NCBI RefSeq assembly: GCF_013393185.1
Contig: NZ_QJQX01000013.1
Span: 1-64,000, forward strand
Origin: Sphingobium lactosutens
Lineage (GTDB): Bacteria > Pseudomonadota > Alphaproteobacteria > Sphingomonadales > Sphingomonadaceae
Direction: 5' to 3'
Length of the DNA: 64,000 nucleotides
Shown: positions 48,424-57,554 of the stretch, piece after piece
How the letters are laid out: each line of letters opens with the position of its first letter
Position numbering within the stretch: position 1 is the stretch's first letter
The notes under the pieces: model-generated
Told to the model about the DNA's origin: nothing
What the model saw: only the letters and a program-made list of their open reading frames with translations
Databases searched by the model: none
Program-made: the position numbers and the translations under genes

Positions 48424-48552
48424 ATGGCGAAAAAAATTCTGACCGCCCTGCTGCTTACCGGTTCGCTGATGGTCGTTGCGTGCAACACCGTGGAAGGCGC
48501 CGGCAAAGACGTGCAGAGCGCCGGCAAAGCGGTGGAAAAATCAGCGAACTAA
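48424..48552 (+). CDS. entericidin-like small lipoprotein
   Basis: A 42-aa entericidin A/B family lipoprotein. The signal peptide ends in a lipobox with C20 (LMVVAC), and the mature part NTVEGAGKDVQSAGKAVEKSAN is the family's conserved tail. AAGGAG lies 7 bases before the ATG. In enterobacteria such proteins are toxin/antidote-like envelope lipoproteins under stress control; in alphaproteobacteria they are common and their role is unclear. A long leader with hairpins precedes it and a strong terminator follows. Confidence 0.9.
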   Translation: MAKKILTALLLTGSLMVVACNTVEGAGKDVQSAGKAVEKSAN

Positions 48553-48602
48553 TCGCATATCGCGCGACCTGACCGCAGTTTCAAAGTTCCCCTCCCTGAC
48601 AT

Positions 48603-48632
48603 GGCCCGCTTCTATATGCGGGCCTTTTTTTT
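48603..48632. terminator. intrinsic terminator after entericidin-like gene
   Basis: GGCCCGC (48603-48609) pairs with GCGGGCC (48618-48624) across an 8-base loop, followed by eight T on the plus strand. It ends the lipoprotein transcript and lies just before the convergent tatC end. Confidence 0.92.
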
Positions 48633-48647
48633 CAGGCGGGGTCCGGA

Positions 48648-49424
48648 TCAGGCTGACGCTTCTTCCGCTTCCTGCTTCGCCTGCTTGCGATCGGTAAACC
48701 AGATGGCGATGATGGTGATCTCGTAGAGCAGCAGCAACGGAATCGCGAGCATCAGCTGCGACACCACATCCGGCGGGGTCAGCACCGCGGCCAGGATAAA
48801 GGCAGCGACGATCATGTAGCGGCGCAGCGAAATGAGTTGCGCACGGCTCACGAAGCCAGCCCGGTTGAGCAGCATCAGCAGCACCGGCATCAGGAAACTG
48901 ATGCCGAAGGCGAGGATGAACTGCATGACGAGGCCGAGATAGGAATCCGCGCTGGGCAGCGCCTCGACCGACAAGCCGCTGCTATTCCCCTGAAACTCTA
49001 GGAAGAAATGGAAAGCGGTCGGCATCACCACGAAATAGGCGAGGCTCGCCCCCATGGCGAAGAGGAAGGGCGTCGCCAGGATGAAGGGCAGCAACGCCTT
49101 CTTTTCCTTGGCATAGAGGCCCGGCGCGACAAAGGCCCAAAGCTGGTTCGCGATGATCGGGAAGGACAGGCAGAAGGCCCCGAACACGGCGATCTTCACC
49201 TGCACGAAAAAAGCCTCGTAGAGCTTGGTGTAGACCAGCTTGCCGCCGCCGTCGCCGAAGGCTTCCTTGAGCGGATGGACCAGGATCGCGAAGAGCTGCT
49301 CGGAAAAATAGAAGCAGATCGCGCCGGTGATGAAGAGCGCATAGACGCATTTGAGCAGGCGGCTGCGCAACTCGATCAGATGGTCGAGCAAGGGCGCCTT
49401 GCTGTCGTCGATATCGTTGATCAT
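48648..49424 (-). CDS. tatC: twin-arginine translocase subunit TatC
   Basis: A 258-aa polytopic core of the Tat translocase that binds twin-arginine signals. Six helices are visible, with the N-terminal [47 protein letters not shown] (with the usual FxxPGL loop and glutamate) and the final [17 protein letters not shown]. It overlaps the tatB stop by ATGA. The order tatA-tatB-tatC follows scpA-scpB, as in many alphaproteobacteria. Confidence 0.96.
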   Translation of the reverse strand: MINDIDDSKAPLLDHLIELRSRLLKCVYALFITGAICFYFSEQLFAILVHPLKEAFGDGGGKLVYTKLYEAFFVQVKIAVFGAFCLSFPIIANQLWAFVAPGLYAKEKKALLPFILATPFLFAMGASLAYFVVMPTAFHFFLEFQGNSSGLSVEALPSADSYLGLVMQFILAFGISFLMPVLLMLLNRAGFVSRAQLISLRRYMIVAAFILAAVLTPPDVVSQLMLAIPLLLLYEITIIAIWFTDRKQAKQEAEEASA

Positions 49425-49900
49425 GCTGCGGCGTCACCCTTGCGCGGCGCGGCGGATGCGTCCGCGACATAGGGCGGGCCATCGACGGCAGACGTGGACG
49501 AGGGAGCGGGCACGGGCGCCGATTCGGCCACGAAGGGCGGCGTTTCCACTGGTTCCTCGGCGACATAGGGCGGCTTGTCGTCTACCGGCGCCGATTCGGC
49601 GACGAAGACCGGCTTGTCCTCCGCAGCCGGGGCGGGCAGCGCATCGGCGACGGGCGCAGGATCGGCCGGATGCTCGTCCATGATCCGCTTGTTCTGCGCG
49701 GCCCATTTCTTTTCCAGCTCTTCCAGTTCCACTTCCCGCACCATGGCGTCGATGCCGGTACGGAAATGGCGGGCCATGCCCTGCGCCTTGCCCACGATCT
49801 GCCCCACCTTGTAGAGCGCGCGCGGCAAATCCTTCGGCCCGATCACGATCACCGCAATGATCACGATCACCAGAAGTTCGGACGAATCGATACCAAACAT
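49421..49900 (-). CDS. tatB: Sec-independent translocase subunit TatB
   Basis: A 159-aa Tat component with an N-terminal membrane helix ([34 protein letters not shown]) containing the family's GPKDLP motif, then an amphipathic helix (about 30-70) and a Pro/Ala-rich tail with repeated PPYVAE/PPFVAES units. TatB with TatC binds the signal peptide. The repeated tail units (residues about 105-150) are low complexity. Confidence 0.93.
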   Translation of the reverse strand: MFGIDSSELLVIVIIAVIVIGPKDLPRALYKVGQIVGKAQGMARHFRTGIDAMVREVELEELEKKWAAQNKRIMDEHPADPAPVADALPAPAAEDKPVFVAESAPVDDKPPYVAEEPVETPPFVAESAPVPAPSSTSAVDGPPYVADASAAPRKGDAAA

Positions 49901-49927
49901 GCGGGACTGTCAGCCTGTGCTAGAGAA

Positions 49928-50179
49928 TCAGGCCTTGGTCTTTTCTTCGGTCGCGCTCGGGGTCGCGCTCGGCCCGTCCTGCTCGGGAACGCGATGGCCC
50001 TCGATCCGGGTCGCGGGCTTGGTCGGCGCGACATCGTCATCGTCCTCGGCCATGCCCTTCTTGAAGCTCTTGATGCCCTTGGCCACGTCACCCATCAGGC
50101 CGGAAATCCGGCCGCCACCGAACAGCAGCATGACGACCAGGAGCACGATCACCCAGTGCATCAGCGAGAAGGAACCCAT
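49928..50179 (-). CDS. tatA: Sec-independent translocase subunit TatA
   Basis: An 83-aa pore-forming Tat component: helix [43 protein letters not shown] with the FGGGRI hinge and the following amphipathic helix, then an acidic tail. It lies 27 bases before tatB and 28 bases after scpB. Confidence 0.94.
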   Translation of the reverse strand: MGSFSLMHWVIVLLVVMLLFGGGRISGLMGDVAKGIKSFKKGMAEDDDDVAPTKPATRIEGHRVPEQDGPSATPSATEEKTKA

Positions 50180-50207
50180 TTTTCAATACTCCTAGTAGAA
50201 GGCCTAT

Positions 50208-50801
50208 CTAGGCCTCTTCCTCGTCATTTTCCACAACGGATTGGCCGGTAAGACCCTCCAGCGCAAGATCGACCGGATCGAGCAGGCCCGCAGCGCGCAA
50301 ATCCTCCAATCCCGGCAGGTCGCGGCGGCTGCTAAGCCCGAAATGTGACAGGAATTCTACGCTGGTCGCATAAATGAGCGGGCGCCCCGGCACTTCGCGC
50401 CGTCCGGCCGGGCGAACCCAGCCTGCCTCAATCAGCACGTCGAGCGTCCCCTTGGCCACCTGAACGCCGCGGATCGCTTCTATTTCGGCCCGACTGACCG
50501 GCTCATGATAGGCGATGATCGCCAGCGTCTCCATCGCGGCGCGCGACAATTTGCGCTGCTCGTCCTTTTCGCGGCGCAGGATATGGGCCAGGTCCGGCGC
50601 GGTCTGGAAATGCCAGCGCCCGCCCCGCTCCACCAGATTGACGCCGCGCCCGGCATAATGATCGGCCAGCACGCGCAGCGTCGCGTCGAGATCGCCCGCA
50701 TCGCCAACATGCAGTTTCAGTGCAACAGGCGTCATCGGCGCTTCGGCCACGAACAACGCTGCCTCGACCGCGCGGAGGAAATCGTCGGGTTCCTGTATCA
50801 T
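50208..50801 (-). CDS. scpB: segregation and condensation protein B
   Basis: A 197-aa winged-helix kleisin partner of the SMC-ScpA complex for chromosome condensation. Family segments are LRAVEAALFVAEAPMT, LSRAAMETLAIIAYHEPVSRAEIEAIRGV and LDVLIEAGWVRPAGRREVPGRPLIYATSVEFLSHFGL. The ATG at 50801 overlaps the scpA stop as ATGA; longer in-frame sequence inside scpA is rejected. The acidic C-terminus (ENDEEEA) is ordinary. Confidence 0.93.
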   Translation of the reverse strand: MIQEPDDFLRAVEAALFVAEAPMTPVALKLHVGDAGDLDATLRVLADHYAGRGVNLVERGGRWHFQTAPDLAHILRREKDEQRKLSRAAMETLAIIAYHEPVSRAEIEAIRGVQVAKGTLDVLIEAGWVRPAGRREVPGRPLIYATSVEFLSHFGLSSRRDLPGLEDLRAAGLLDPVDLALEGLTGQSVVENDEEEA

Positions 50802-51601
50802 CCTTGGGTTCCGCCGGGCGCCGCGGCGCGTAGGTAAATGGGTTCGAAAATGCCGTCCTGCTGAATATCGAGCCGGCCCTGCCGCGCCAGTTCCAGCGCC
50901 GCGACGAAGCTGCTCGCCAGCGCCGACCTGGCCTTGGGCTGGTCGAGGTCGGCGGGCAGGAACGCCTCCAGCCGCGTCCAGTCGATCGCCGCGCCGACCA
51001 GCGATGCCACGCGCTGGATCGCCTCGTCCAGCGTCATCACCGGCCGCACGGCGATGGTGTGCACCACTGGCTGGGTACGGGCGCGGATCTGGCCATAGGC
51101 CTGGATCAGGCCGTAGAGGCTCGCCTTCCACTGCGCCTTCCTGACCAGCCGCAACCCTTCGGGCTTGCGGCGCGGAAAGACGTCGCGGCCGATCCGGTCG
51201 CGCGCCATCAGCCGCGCGGCGGCATCGCGCATCGCATGCAGCCTTTGCAGCCGCAATTGCAGGCGCAGCGCCAGCTCCTCAGGACTGGGATCGGGCTGTT
51301 CCTGCCTGGGCAGCAGGAGCGAGGATTTGAGATAGGCGAGCCAGGCCGCCATCACCAGATAATCGGCGGCCAGTTCCAGCTTCAACTGTCGCGCGCTGTC
51401 GATGAAGGCGAGATATTGCTCGGTCAGCGCCAGGATGGAAATCTCGCGCAGATCGACCTTCTGGTTGCGCGCGAGCGTCAGCAAAAGGTCAAGCGGGCCT
51501 TCCCAATGGTCGAAGCTGACCGTCAGCATGTCCGGCCGCGGCGCCTGCGAAGGCGGGGCCGGCGATACCGATGATGGAGCATAATCCTGCCATTCAGCCA
51601 T
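50798..51601 (-). CDS. scpA: segregation and condensation protein A
   Basis: A 267-aa kleisin that bridges SMC heads. FDHWEGPLDLLLTLARNQKVDLREISILALTEQYLAFI is the N-terminal family signature, followed by LAADYLVMAAWLAYLKSSLLLP. The C-terminal winged helix has FVAALELARQGRLDIQQDGIFEPIYL. The start at 51601 (MAEWQDYAP) was chosen; a frame reaching 51706 lacks family sequence. The ~260 bases upstream have no gene, whereas in many relatives a nagZ gene sits there. Confidence 0.93.
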   Translation of the reverse strand: MAEWQDYAPSSVSPAPPSQAPRPDMLTVSFDHWEGPLDLLLTLARNQKVDLREISILALTEQYLAFIDSARQLKLELAADYLVMAAWLAYLKSSLLLPRQEQPDPSPEELALRLQLRLQRLHAMRDAAARLMARDRIGRDVFPRRKPEGLRLVRKAQWKASLYGLIQAYGQIRARTQPVVHTIAVRPVMTLDEAIQRVASLVGAAIDWTRLEAFLPADLDQPKARSALASSFVAALELARQGRLDIQQDGIFEPIYLRAAAPGGTQG

Positions 51602-51860
51602 TCCAGGCACTCTGCATAAAGCGCATCTCGAAGAAGATTGGTTGAGTCGGATATCGTGGAGAACGGGGACTGGCGAATCCTGACCATAAATAGGCGTGAT
51701 CTGCAATCAGTCACTCCATGGCGTCAGCGATTAGTGCCATTGCTCACTTCCATCCGCTCTTGCGCGCGCAGATTGGCCTTTTCAAATGATATAGGGTCGG
51801 GGCGGCCTGGAGCGAAAAATCGTCGTCCGGCCGCCCGCACCGCTCAATCAGGAAGGACTG

Positions 51861-53279
51861 TTACCTGACTGAGCCGATTTTGATATATCCCGTACCACGA
51901 TCGATCACGATCCGGGTGCCATAAGGCTGAGACAGCAGTTGCAGCCGTTCCAATATTCGAGTGCCGGTGGCCATGTCGGCCATGTGCGGAACACCCCGCG
52001 CGGCACCGGTCGCGGTCACGCCCAGATCGACAGGATAGAGGCGGATTTCGCTTAGCACGCCGTCGCGAAAATGGCTGACGGCAATTACCGTTTCATACAG
52101 GTTGGGATCGGAAAACTCCTTGGCATTGCGGGCCTGGAGCAGTTCCGGCGTGGTGACGCTGCCCGGTTCGACGCCGAACTGGTCGTACATGTCGGGCGGC
52201 ACGTCATCGAGCGAATTGTTCATCATCGCGAAGTTGCCGAGCGAATAGAAGATCGGCTTGCCCTTGTAGATCTCGATGCCGCGCAACTGGTGCGGGCCGT
52301 GGCCGACATAGACGTCCGCGCCCGCGTCGATCGCCTGATGCGCGAGCGGCTGCGCGAAATTGGCGGTGATCTGGCTGGCATTGCCCGGTTCGTGATTATG
52401 CAGCGAGAAGATGACGAAATTGCCATTCTGCTTGGCCTGACGAACAGCGAGCAGGTTGGCGTTCACATCCCTGGCATTGAGATCATATTCGATCTTCATC
52501 GGCGCGACCGGATCGGCCGTGGCGCGGAACTCCCGGCCCTTCATCTTGACCGGCGCGCCCGGCTTGGTGCCGGAAAGGCGGGCGATGGTGGCGAGGTCCG
52601 CCTCCGACACCAGACCGATCTCGGTGCTGCGGATGGTGTTGGCGCCACCGCGGCCGGGCACCTTGCCCAGCGGATCGGCAGCGGGCGTCATCGGCGTGAA
52701 GGTGGTCGTCGCCGAAATCAGGCCGACACGTCCCGCCGGACCGTCATGATAGGCGGGCGCGCGCGCGGCGGTCATGCTGCGGCCGGTGCCGGCATGGACC
52801 AGATGCGCCGCATCCAACAGGTCGAGCGTGTCGATCATGCCCTCCACGCCCCAGTCGGTGGTGTGGTTGTTGGCATGGCCGACAATGTCGATGCCCATCT
52901 TCGCCACGTCGCCGGGCACGGCAGGATCGGCCAGCATCCAAGTACCGCCCGATTCGGCCTGGGGCGATCCCTTGAAGGTCTTGAGATCGAGCGCGGTGGT
53001 TTCGAAATTGCCGAATGTGATGTCCGCGCCGCGAAGGATGCGCAGCATGTCGGGCGATTGTTTCTCGATCGTCGCCAGCATCGGGCGCAGATAGATGAGG
53101 TCGCCTACGGCCGCGAAGCTGAAATCGCCGGCTATCGGCGTGCTGGGGACCGACGTGGGCGCCAGCTTGCCCCCGCTTTCCTCTTCCTCGGCACGAGCCG
53201 GAAGGGTGGTCGACAAGATGGCGGCGACGCCTGCGCACAGCAGAGTGCGCAGCGCGCGGCGATGGAGAATGGCAGGCAT
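51861..53279 (-). CDS. CapA-family (PGA_cap) metallophosphatase-like protein
   Basis: A 472-aa exported protein with a signal peptide (about 1-30, ending LPARA). The PGA_cap domain shows FSFAAVGDLIYLRPM, ADITFGNFET, GHANNHTTDWGVEGMIDTLDLLDAAHLVHAGTG and VYVGHGPHQLRGIEIYKGKPIFYSLGNF, with the metal ligands of a calcineurin-like fold. CapA proteins act in poly-gamma-glutamate capsule synthesis; many members have other unknown hydrolase roles. AAGGGG sits before ATG 53279. It is downstream of the two-component genes on the same strand, with an operator-like site (53341-53360) in between. Confidence 0.87.
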   Translation of the reverse strand: MPAILHRRALRTLLCAGVAAILSTTLPARAEEEESGGKLAPTSVPSTPIAGDFSFAAVGDLIYLRPMLATIEKQSPDMLRILRGADITFGNFETTALDLKTFKGSPQAESGGTWMLADPAVPGDVAKMGIDIVGHANNHTTDWGVEGMIDTLDLLDAAHLVHAGTGRSMTAARAPAYHDGPAGRVGLISATTTFTPMTPAADPLGKVPGRGGANTIRSTEIGLVSEADLATIARLSGTKPGAPVKMKGREFRATADPVAPMKIEYDLNARDVNANLLAVRQAKQNGNFVIFSLHNHEPGNASQITANFAQPLAHQAIDAGADVYVGHGPHQLRGIEIYKGKPIFYSLGNFAMMNNSLDDVPPDMYDQFGVEPGSVTTPELLQARNAKEFSDPNLYETVIAVSHFRDGVLSEIRLYPVDLGVTATGAARGVPHMADMATGTRILERLQLLSQPYGTRIVIDRGTGYIKIGSVR

Positions 53280-53340
53280 GAAGGCGGTCCCCTTGGGCGA
53301 TGCCGATCGACGGCAGACGTCGGGAGGCTTAGCCAAGACG

Positions 53341-53360
53341 GCTGACATGAACCTGTCACA
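53341..53360 (-). promoter_or_regulatory. operator-like site A upstream of capA
   Basis: On the minus strand TGTGACAGGTTCATGTCAGC lies 62-81 bases before the capA start and after the kinase gene. It matches the site at 55709-55726 at 15 of 17 core positions (core GACAGGTTCATGTCAGC; the other has GTCAGGTTCATGACAGC). Both point toward their downstream gene, so they are likely binding sites of the neighbouring response regulator. Confidence 0.55.
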
Positions 53361-53375
53361 TAATATCGTGGCGGA

Positions 53376-54872
53376 TCAGGCCGGGGCGAGGCGGAAGCGG
53401 ATGAGGACGCACAGCCCCTGCCCTGTCCGGCCGTCTCGCAGTTCGATCCGCGCCCCCAGCCGGTCCGCCAGCGCGCGGGCGATCGGCAGGCCGAGGCCGG
53501 TGCCGGGCGCTGAGGTCCGACTATTGATACGGTAGAAACGCTCCCACACCTTGTCCCGCTGGTCGACGGGAATCCCCGGGCCGTTATCGTCGATCTCCAC
53601 CACGGCGCCCTGCTTTTCCAGCCAGACGCTGACCGCGACCATGCCGTCGGGGCGGTTGTAGCGAATGGCATTGTCGAGCAGGTTGCCCAGCAGTTCGGCC
53701 GCCAGCGCCGGCTGGCCCAACGCCATGGCCGGGCCGTCCATGCGATTGTCATAACCGATGTCGAGGCTGGCGGGGGCCTGGGCCGCGCGATCGGCGGTCA
53801 CGGTGGCGGCCAGATCAGCGAGGTCGAAGGGCCGCATCTGCATATCACCCTGATCCTCGCTGCGCGCCAGCGCGATCATCTGCCGCAGCAGCAATTCGAG
53901 CGAGTCGATCGCATGGGGAATGTCCGTCAGCGCGGCCCTCCCCTGCGGCGAGGTCGGGCCATAGCGGTCGAGCACATCGAGATGGACGCGGGCGACGGCG
54001 AGCGGTGTGCGCATCTGGTGCGAGGCGTTGGAGGTGAATTGCCGCAGCGAATTGCTCGCTCGCTCCAGCCGGGTCATCAGGCCGTTGAACGCGGCGACGA
54101 AAGGCCGGATCTCGGCCGGATCGGCGCCGCGCCCTTCCAGGCGGAAGGCGGGTGAAGCATCCTGCTGTGCCATCTCCACCTGGCGGGTGAGGTCGGACAG
54201 CGGACGCAGCCCCCAGCGGATCGCCCACCAGAAGAGAAAGCCTGTCACCGCCAGCACCGCCAGCCCGACCAGCAGCACCCGGATCATGAACTGATGCTCA
54301 TAGGCCCGGCGATCGTCGATATAGTCGGCGATCTGGATGACGATCAGGGCAGTTTCGCCGGCAGGGCGGCGTATTTCCGTCGCGATGCGCGCCGGTTTGC
54401 CGTGCAGCTTGCCGTCGCGCAGATAGGCGGCCTGCGTCACCTGTTTCGCATCGGCCGCATTCAGATAGCCGCGTACCAACTGATTGGCGCGATAGGCGTT
54501 GACGAAGATGGCTGGCGGATGGGGATCGACCATTCCGTCCCATTGTTCGCGATAGTCGATCGGTGGCGGCAAGGCGGGATCGCCCGCCAGCAATTCGTTT
54601 CCACGATAGACGCTGTAATGGACGACCGGCCGCGCCCGACGCTGGAGCAGATGGACGGCGAGCGGCAGCAGACTTTCGCGCTCTGGCGAGCGGCTGTTGT
54701 AGACCAGGCTCAGCGTACGGACGGACCCGACCAGCACGCGATCGACCGTGTCGGCCTCCGTATCATGCGTCACCCAGGCGGTGATGATCCCGAACAGCAG
54801 GACGAGCGCAGCCAGCGGCATCATCACGGCGCCGGTCAGGCGCAGGCGCAGCGAGGGGGGCAGGTTCCGCAT
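53376..54872 (-). CDS. sensor histidine kinase (TctE type)
   Basis: A 498-aa membrane kinase with two membrane helices (about 15-34 and 197-216) around a periplasmic sensor that matches the N-terminal domain of TctE-type kinases (VLVGSVRTLSLVYN...). A HAMP-like linker (about 217-272) leads to HisKA with H285 (SNASHQMRTPLA) and an HATPase domain with NLLDNAIRYN, DNGPGIP and GTGLGLPIARALA. TctE proteins sense organic acids in known cases; the signal here is unknown. It is the partner of the response regulator 27 bases upstream. Confidence 0.88.
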   Translation of the reverse strand: MRNLPPSLRLRLTGAVMMPLAALVLLFGIITAWVTHDTEADTVDRVLVGSVRTLSLVYNSRSPERESLLPLAVHLLQRRARPVVHYSVYRGNELLAGDPALPPPIDYREQWDGMVDPHPPAIFVNAYRANQLVRGYLNAADAKQVTQAAYLRDGKLHGKPARIATEIRRPAGETALIVIQIADYIDDRRAYEHQFMIRVLLVGLAVLAVTGFLFWWAIRWGLRPLSDLTRQVEMAQQDASPAFRLEGRGADPAEIRPFVAAFNGLMTRLERASNSLRQFTSNASHQMRTPLAVARVHLDVLDRYGPTSPQGRAALTDIPHAIDSLELLLRQMIALARSEDQGDMQMRPFDLADLAATVTADRAAQAPASLDIGYDNRMDGPAMALGQPALAAELLGNLLDNAIRYNRPDGMVAVSVWLEKQGAVVEIDDNGPGIPVDQRDKVWERFYRINSRTSAPGTGLGLPIARALADRLGARIELRDGRTGQGLCVLIRFRLAPA

Positions 54873-54899
54873 CAGCGCGCTGTTAGCAGATTATACGGG

Positions 54900-55565
54900 T
54901 CAGGCAGCCTCTATCATATAGCCAAGCCCGCGCACGGTGCGGATGGCTGGCCCGGACGGCTGGAGCTTGCGGCGCAGGCGGCCGACATAGACTTCCAGCG
55001 CATTGGGCGTGACGGCGTCGTCGAAATTGAAGATTTCGGCCGACAGCCTTTCCTTGGCGATGACCTTGCCCGGCCGGCCCATCAGCGTTTCCAGCACCGC
55101 CAGTTCGCGGCGGCGCAGGTCCAGCATCTTGTCGTCGAGATAGACGGTGCGGCTCGACCGGTCGAACATCAACGTGCCGATCCGCAGCATCGGGTCCAGT
55201 TGCCCCTGACTGCGCCGCACCAGCGCGCGGATGCGCGATTCTAGTTCACGGGGATGGAAGGGCTTGGCCATATAATCGTCGGCGCCGCGATCCAGCCCGT
55301 TGATACGGTCGTCCATCATGTCCCGCGCGGTCAGGATGATGATCGGCGTGGCGGCACCGCGGGCCCGCAGCCGGCTCAGCACGTCCAGCCCGTCCATGTC
55401 GGGCAGGCCCAGGTCCAGGATGATCGCGCAATAGGGTTCCTGGTCGGCCAGCTTCAGCGCGTCCTCACCCGTGGTCAATATATCGACGGCAAAGCCCGCC
55501 GCCTCCAGCGATGCGACCATGCCGCGGGCGAGCCGCTCATCATCTTCCACCAGCAACAAGCGCAT
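54900..55565 (-). CDS. OmpR-family response regulator (TctD type)
   Basis: A 221-aa regulator: receiver with D51 in CAIILDLGLPDMDGLDVLS, acidic pair E7-D8-D9 and lysine in DDYMAKPF, then a winged-helix DNA-binding domain (about 125-218). It is paired with the kinase gene downstream. The genes on both sides of this pair (capA and the serine hydrolase) carry near-identical upstream sites, so they are its probable targets. Confidence 0.92.
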   Translation of the reverse strand: MRLLLVEDDERLARGMVASLEAAGFAVDILTTGEDALKLADQEPYCAIILDLGLPDMDGLDVLSRLRARGAATPIIILTARDMMDDRINGLDRGADDYMAKPFHPRELESRIRALVRRSQGQLDPMLRIGTLMFDRSSRTVYLDDKMLDLRRRELAVLETLMGRPGKVIAKERLSAEIFNFDDAVTPNALEVYVGRLRRKLQPSGPAIRTVRGLGYMIEAA

Positions 55566-55708
55566 GAACCCAAACCTTCCGTCTTCCGGGGTTCACCCCG
55601 GCGATCGACATTAAATTGCGATACGCATCATGCGTGGGATTGCAAATGCGAAGCGATCCGGCACCGATCTTGCCTTTGATTACACACCCGACCGTGCCTG
55701 CCCCAGTA

Positions 55709-55726
55709 TGTCAGGTTCATGACAGC
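55709..55726 (+). promoter_or_regulatory. operator-like site B upstream of the serine hydrolase
   Basis: TGTCAGGTTCATGACAGC on the plus strand, 118 bases before the start of the serine hydrolase. It has TGTCA/TGACA symmetry around GGTTCA and matches site A (53341-53360). It suggests control of the hydrolase/TonB-receptor pair and capA by the same regulator. Confidence 0.55.
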
Positions 55727-55843
55727 GACTCCGGTTAGGACAATCGGAAAGACGAATGGCGGGATCACGATCCACAGCCTTCGGGTCGCAAAAAAGTGAC
55801 GCGCAAATAAGCGCTTCGCAATTTTCCAAGGGGAATCTGGAAT

Positions 55844-57481
55844 ATGACGATGGGTCGTTCCTCGTTTGTGGGAGCATTGCTGTGCATGGGCGTTTCGCTG
55901 TCCGGCGCCGCCATCGCCCAGAACGCCGCACCAGCTGACGCCGGCTCCATCGCGCGACTGGACGCGCTGTTCGCGCGATGGGACCGAAAGGACGCACCGG
56001 GCTGTGCCGTGGCCGTATCCCGCAACGGCCAGGCGATCGCGACTCGCGCCTATGGCATGGCCGATCTGGAAAAGCGCGTCCCCGCCACCCCCGACAGCAT
56101 CTATGAGGCTGGATCGGATTCCAAGCAGTTCACCGCCGCCGCCATCCTGATGCTGGCGCGCGAGGGCAAGCTTTCGCTGGACGACGATATCCGCAAATAT
56201 CTGCCGGAAATCCCCGCCTACAGCGCACCCGTCACCATCCGCCACATGCTCCACCACACCAGCGGCCTGCGCGACTGGGGCTCGGTCGCTGCGGTCGAAG
56301 GCTGGCCCCGCAACAGCCGCACCGCCAGCAATGACGATGTGCTGGAGATCGCCGCGCGCCAGAGCGAACTGAACTTCGCGCCCGGCACCCATTATCTCTA
56401 CAGCAACAGCAACTACAATCTGGCGGCGATCATCGTTGCCCGCGTCAGCGGCCAGTCGCTCGCCGATTTCACCCGCGACCGCATCTTCACGCCGCTGGGC
56501 ATGACGCACACCAGCTGGCGCGACGACCATGGCGATGTGGTCCCTGGCCGGACCGGCGCCTATGACTGGCAGGAAGGCATCTATCGCAACGATCAGGTGA
56601 TCGAAGATGCCTATGGCAATGGCGGCCTGCTGACCACAGTGGGCGATCTGGTGAAGTGGCAGGCGGCGCTGGACGCCGGTACTTTTGGTGCCGGTTTCAC
56701 CGAGCAGATGCAGACACCGACCAGGCTCAACGACGGTACCCCCATCGCCTATGCGCTGGCGCTGGTGAACCTCGACCATCATGGCCAGCAGGAAGTGAGC
56801 CATAGCGGTTCGACGGGCGGCTATCGCGCCTGGATGGCCCGCTATCCCAAGCAGAAGCTGGCCGTGTCCCTGCTCTGCAACAGCGGCAATGCCGACACCC
56901 CGGTTCTGGGCCGCGCAGTTGCCGACATCTTCCTGCCGGCGTGGAAGGACAAGCCTTATTCGCCCAAGGGAGCATTGCCATCGGGTCTCTATGCCGACGG
57001 CATGAACGGCTTTCCGGTGAAGTTCGACAGCGACGAGCAGGGCCGACTGCGCGCCGACGGCAAGCTGATGACACCGGTCGGCCCCGGCCGCTGGGCGCTG
57101 CGCGAGGACATCTTCGCCTTCTCCAAAATCGGGCCAAAAACCAGTCTCGTCCGCGAAAATCGCGAGGGCGAGAAGATTGCCTATCGCAAGGTGGAGGCGG
57201 TCACGACCTTCGACGCCACGCCCTATGTCGGGAAGTTCTGCGCCGTCGACGCCAACGCCTGTCTGACCTTCCGCCAGCAGGGCGAGGCGCTGGTCTATAG
57301 CGGCCCGCGCTGGTCCGACCAGACGCTCAGCCCCGCCTATGCCGACGTGTTCACGGGCGAAGCGATGCCGGACGCCGGGCGCATCACCGTCAAGTTCCAG
57401 CGCGAGGCGAACGGTGCCGTCACCGCCCTGCGCTTCGGCGAGGGTCGCGCCTACGACCTGCTGTTCCGGCGCGCCGACTGA
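55844..57481 (+). CDS. exported serine hydrolase (class C beta-lactamase fold)
   Basis: A 545-aa secreted protein with a signal peptide (about 1-25, ending AIAQ). The beta-lactamase/transpeptidase-like domain has S91-x-x-K94 in EAGSDSKQFTAAAI and YSN in LYSNSNYNLAA, with HSGSTGGYRAWMA as the third motif. A C-terminal lipocalin-like region (about 380-545) follows. Such proteins are esterases or peptidases rather than resistance enzymes. It is 73 bases upstream of a TonB receptor on the same strand, so the hydrolase may process a compound that the receptor imports. Confidence 0.87.
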   Translation: MTMGRSSFVGALLCMGVSLSGAAIAQNAAPADAGSIARLDALFARWDRKDAPGCAVAVSRNGQAIATRAYGMADLEKRVPATPDSIYEAGSDSKQFTAAAILMLAREGKLSLDDDIRKYLPEIPAYSAPVTIRHMLHHTSGLRDWGSVAAVEGWPRNSRTASNDDVLEIAARQSELNFAPGTHYLYSNSNYNLAAIIVARVSGQSLADFTRDRIFTPLGMTHTSWRDDHGDVVPGRTGAYDWQEGIYRNDQVIEDAYGNGGLLTTVGDLVKWQAALDAGTFGAGFTEQMQTPTRLNDGTPIAYALALVNLDHHGQQEVSHSGSTGGYRAWMARYPKQKLAVSLLCNSGNADTPVLGRAVADIFLPAWKDKPYSPKGALPSGLYADGMNGFPVKFDSDEQGRLRADGKLMTPVGPGRWALREDIFAFSKIGPKTSLVRENREGEKIAYRKVEAVTTFDATPYVGKFCAVDANACLTFRQQGEALVYSGPRWSDQTLSPAYADVFTGEAMPDAGRITVKFQREANGAVTALRFGEGRAYDLLFRRAD

Positions 57482-57554
57482 CCGATTTCCACGCCATTCA
57501 AAAGAGCCGCCGGGTCGCGGCCAAAATCCAAGAAGACGAAAAAGGGGACTATAT

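Noticed and set aside
51638..51868. 76-codon plus-strand frame between scpA and capA
   Set aside because: No ribosome site, basic low-complexity translation, runs into the convergent capA end.
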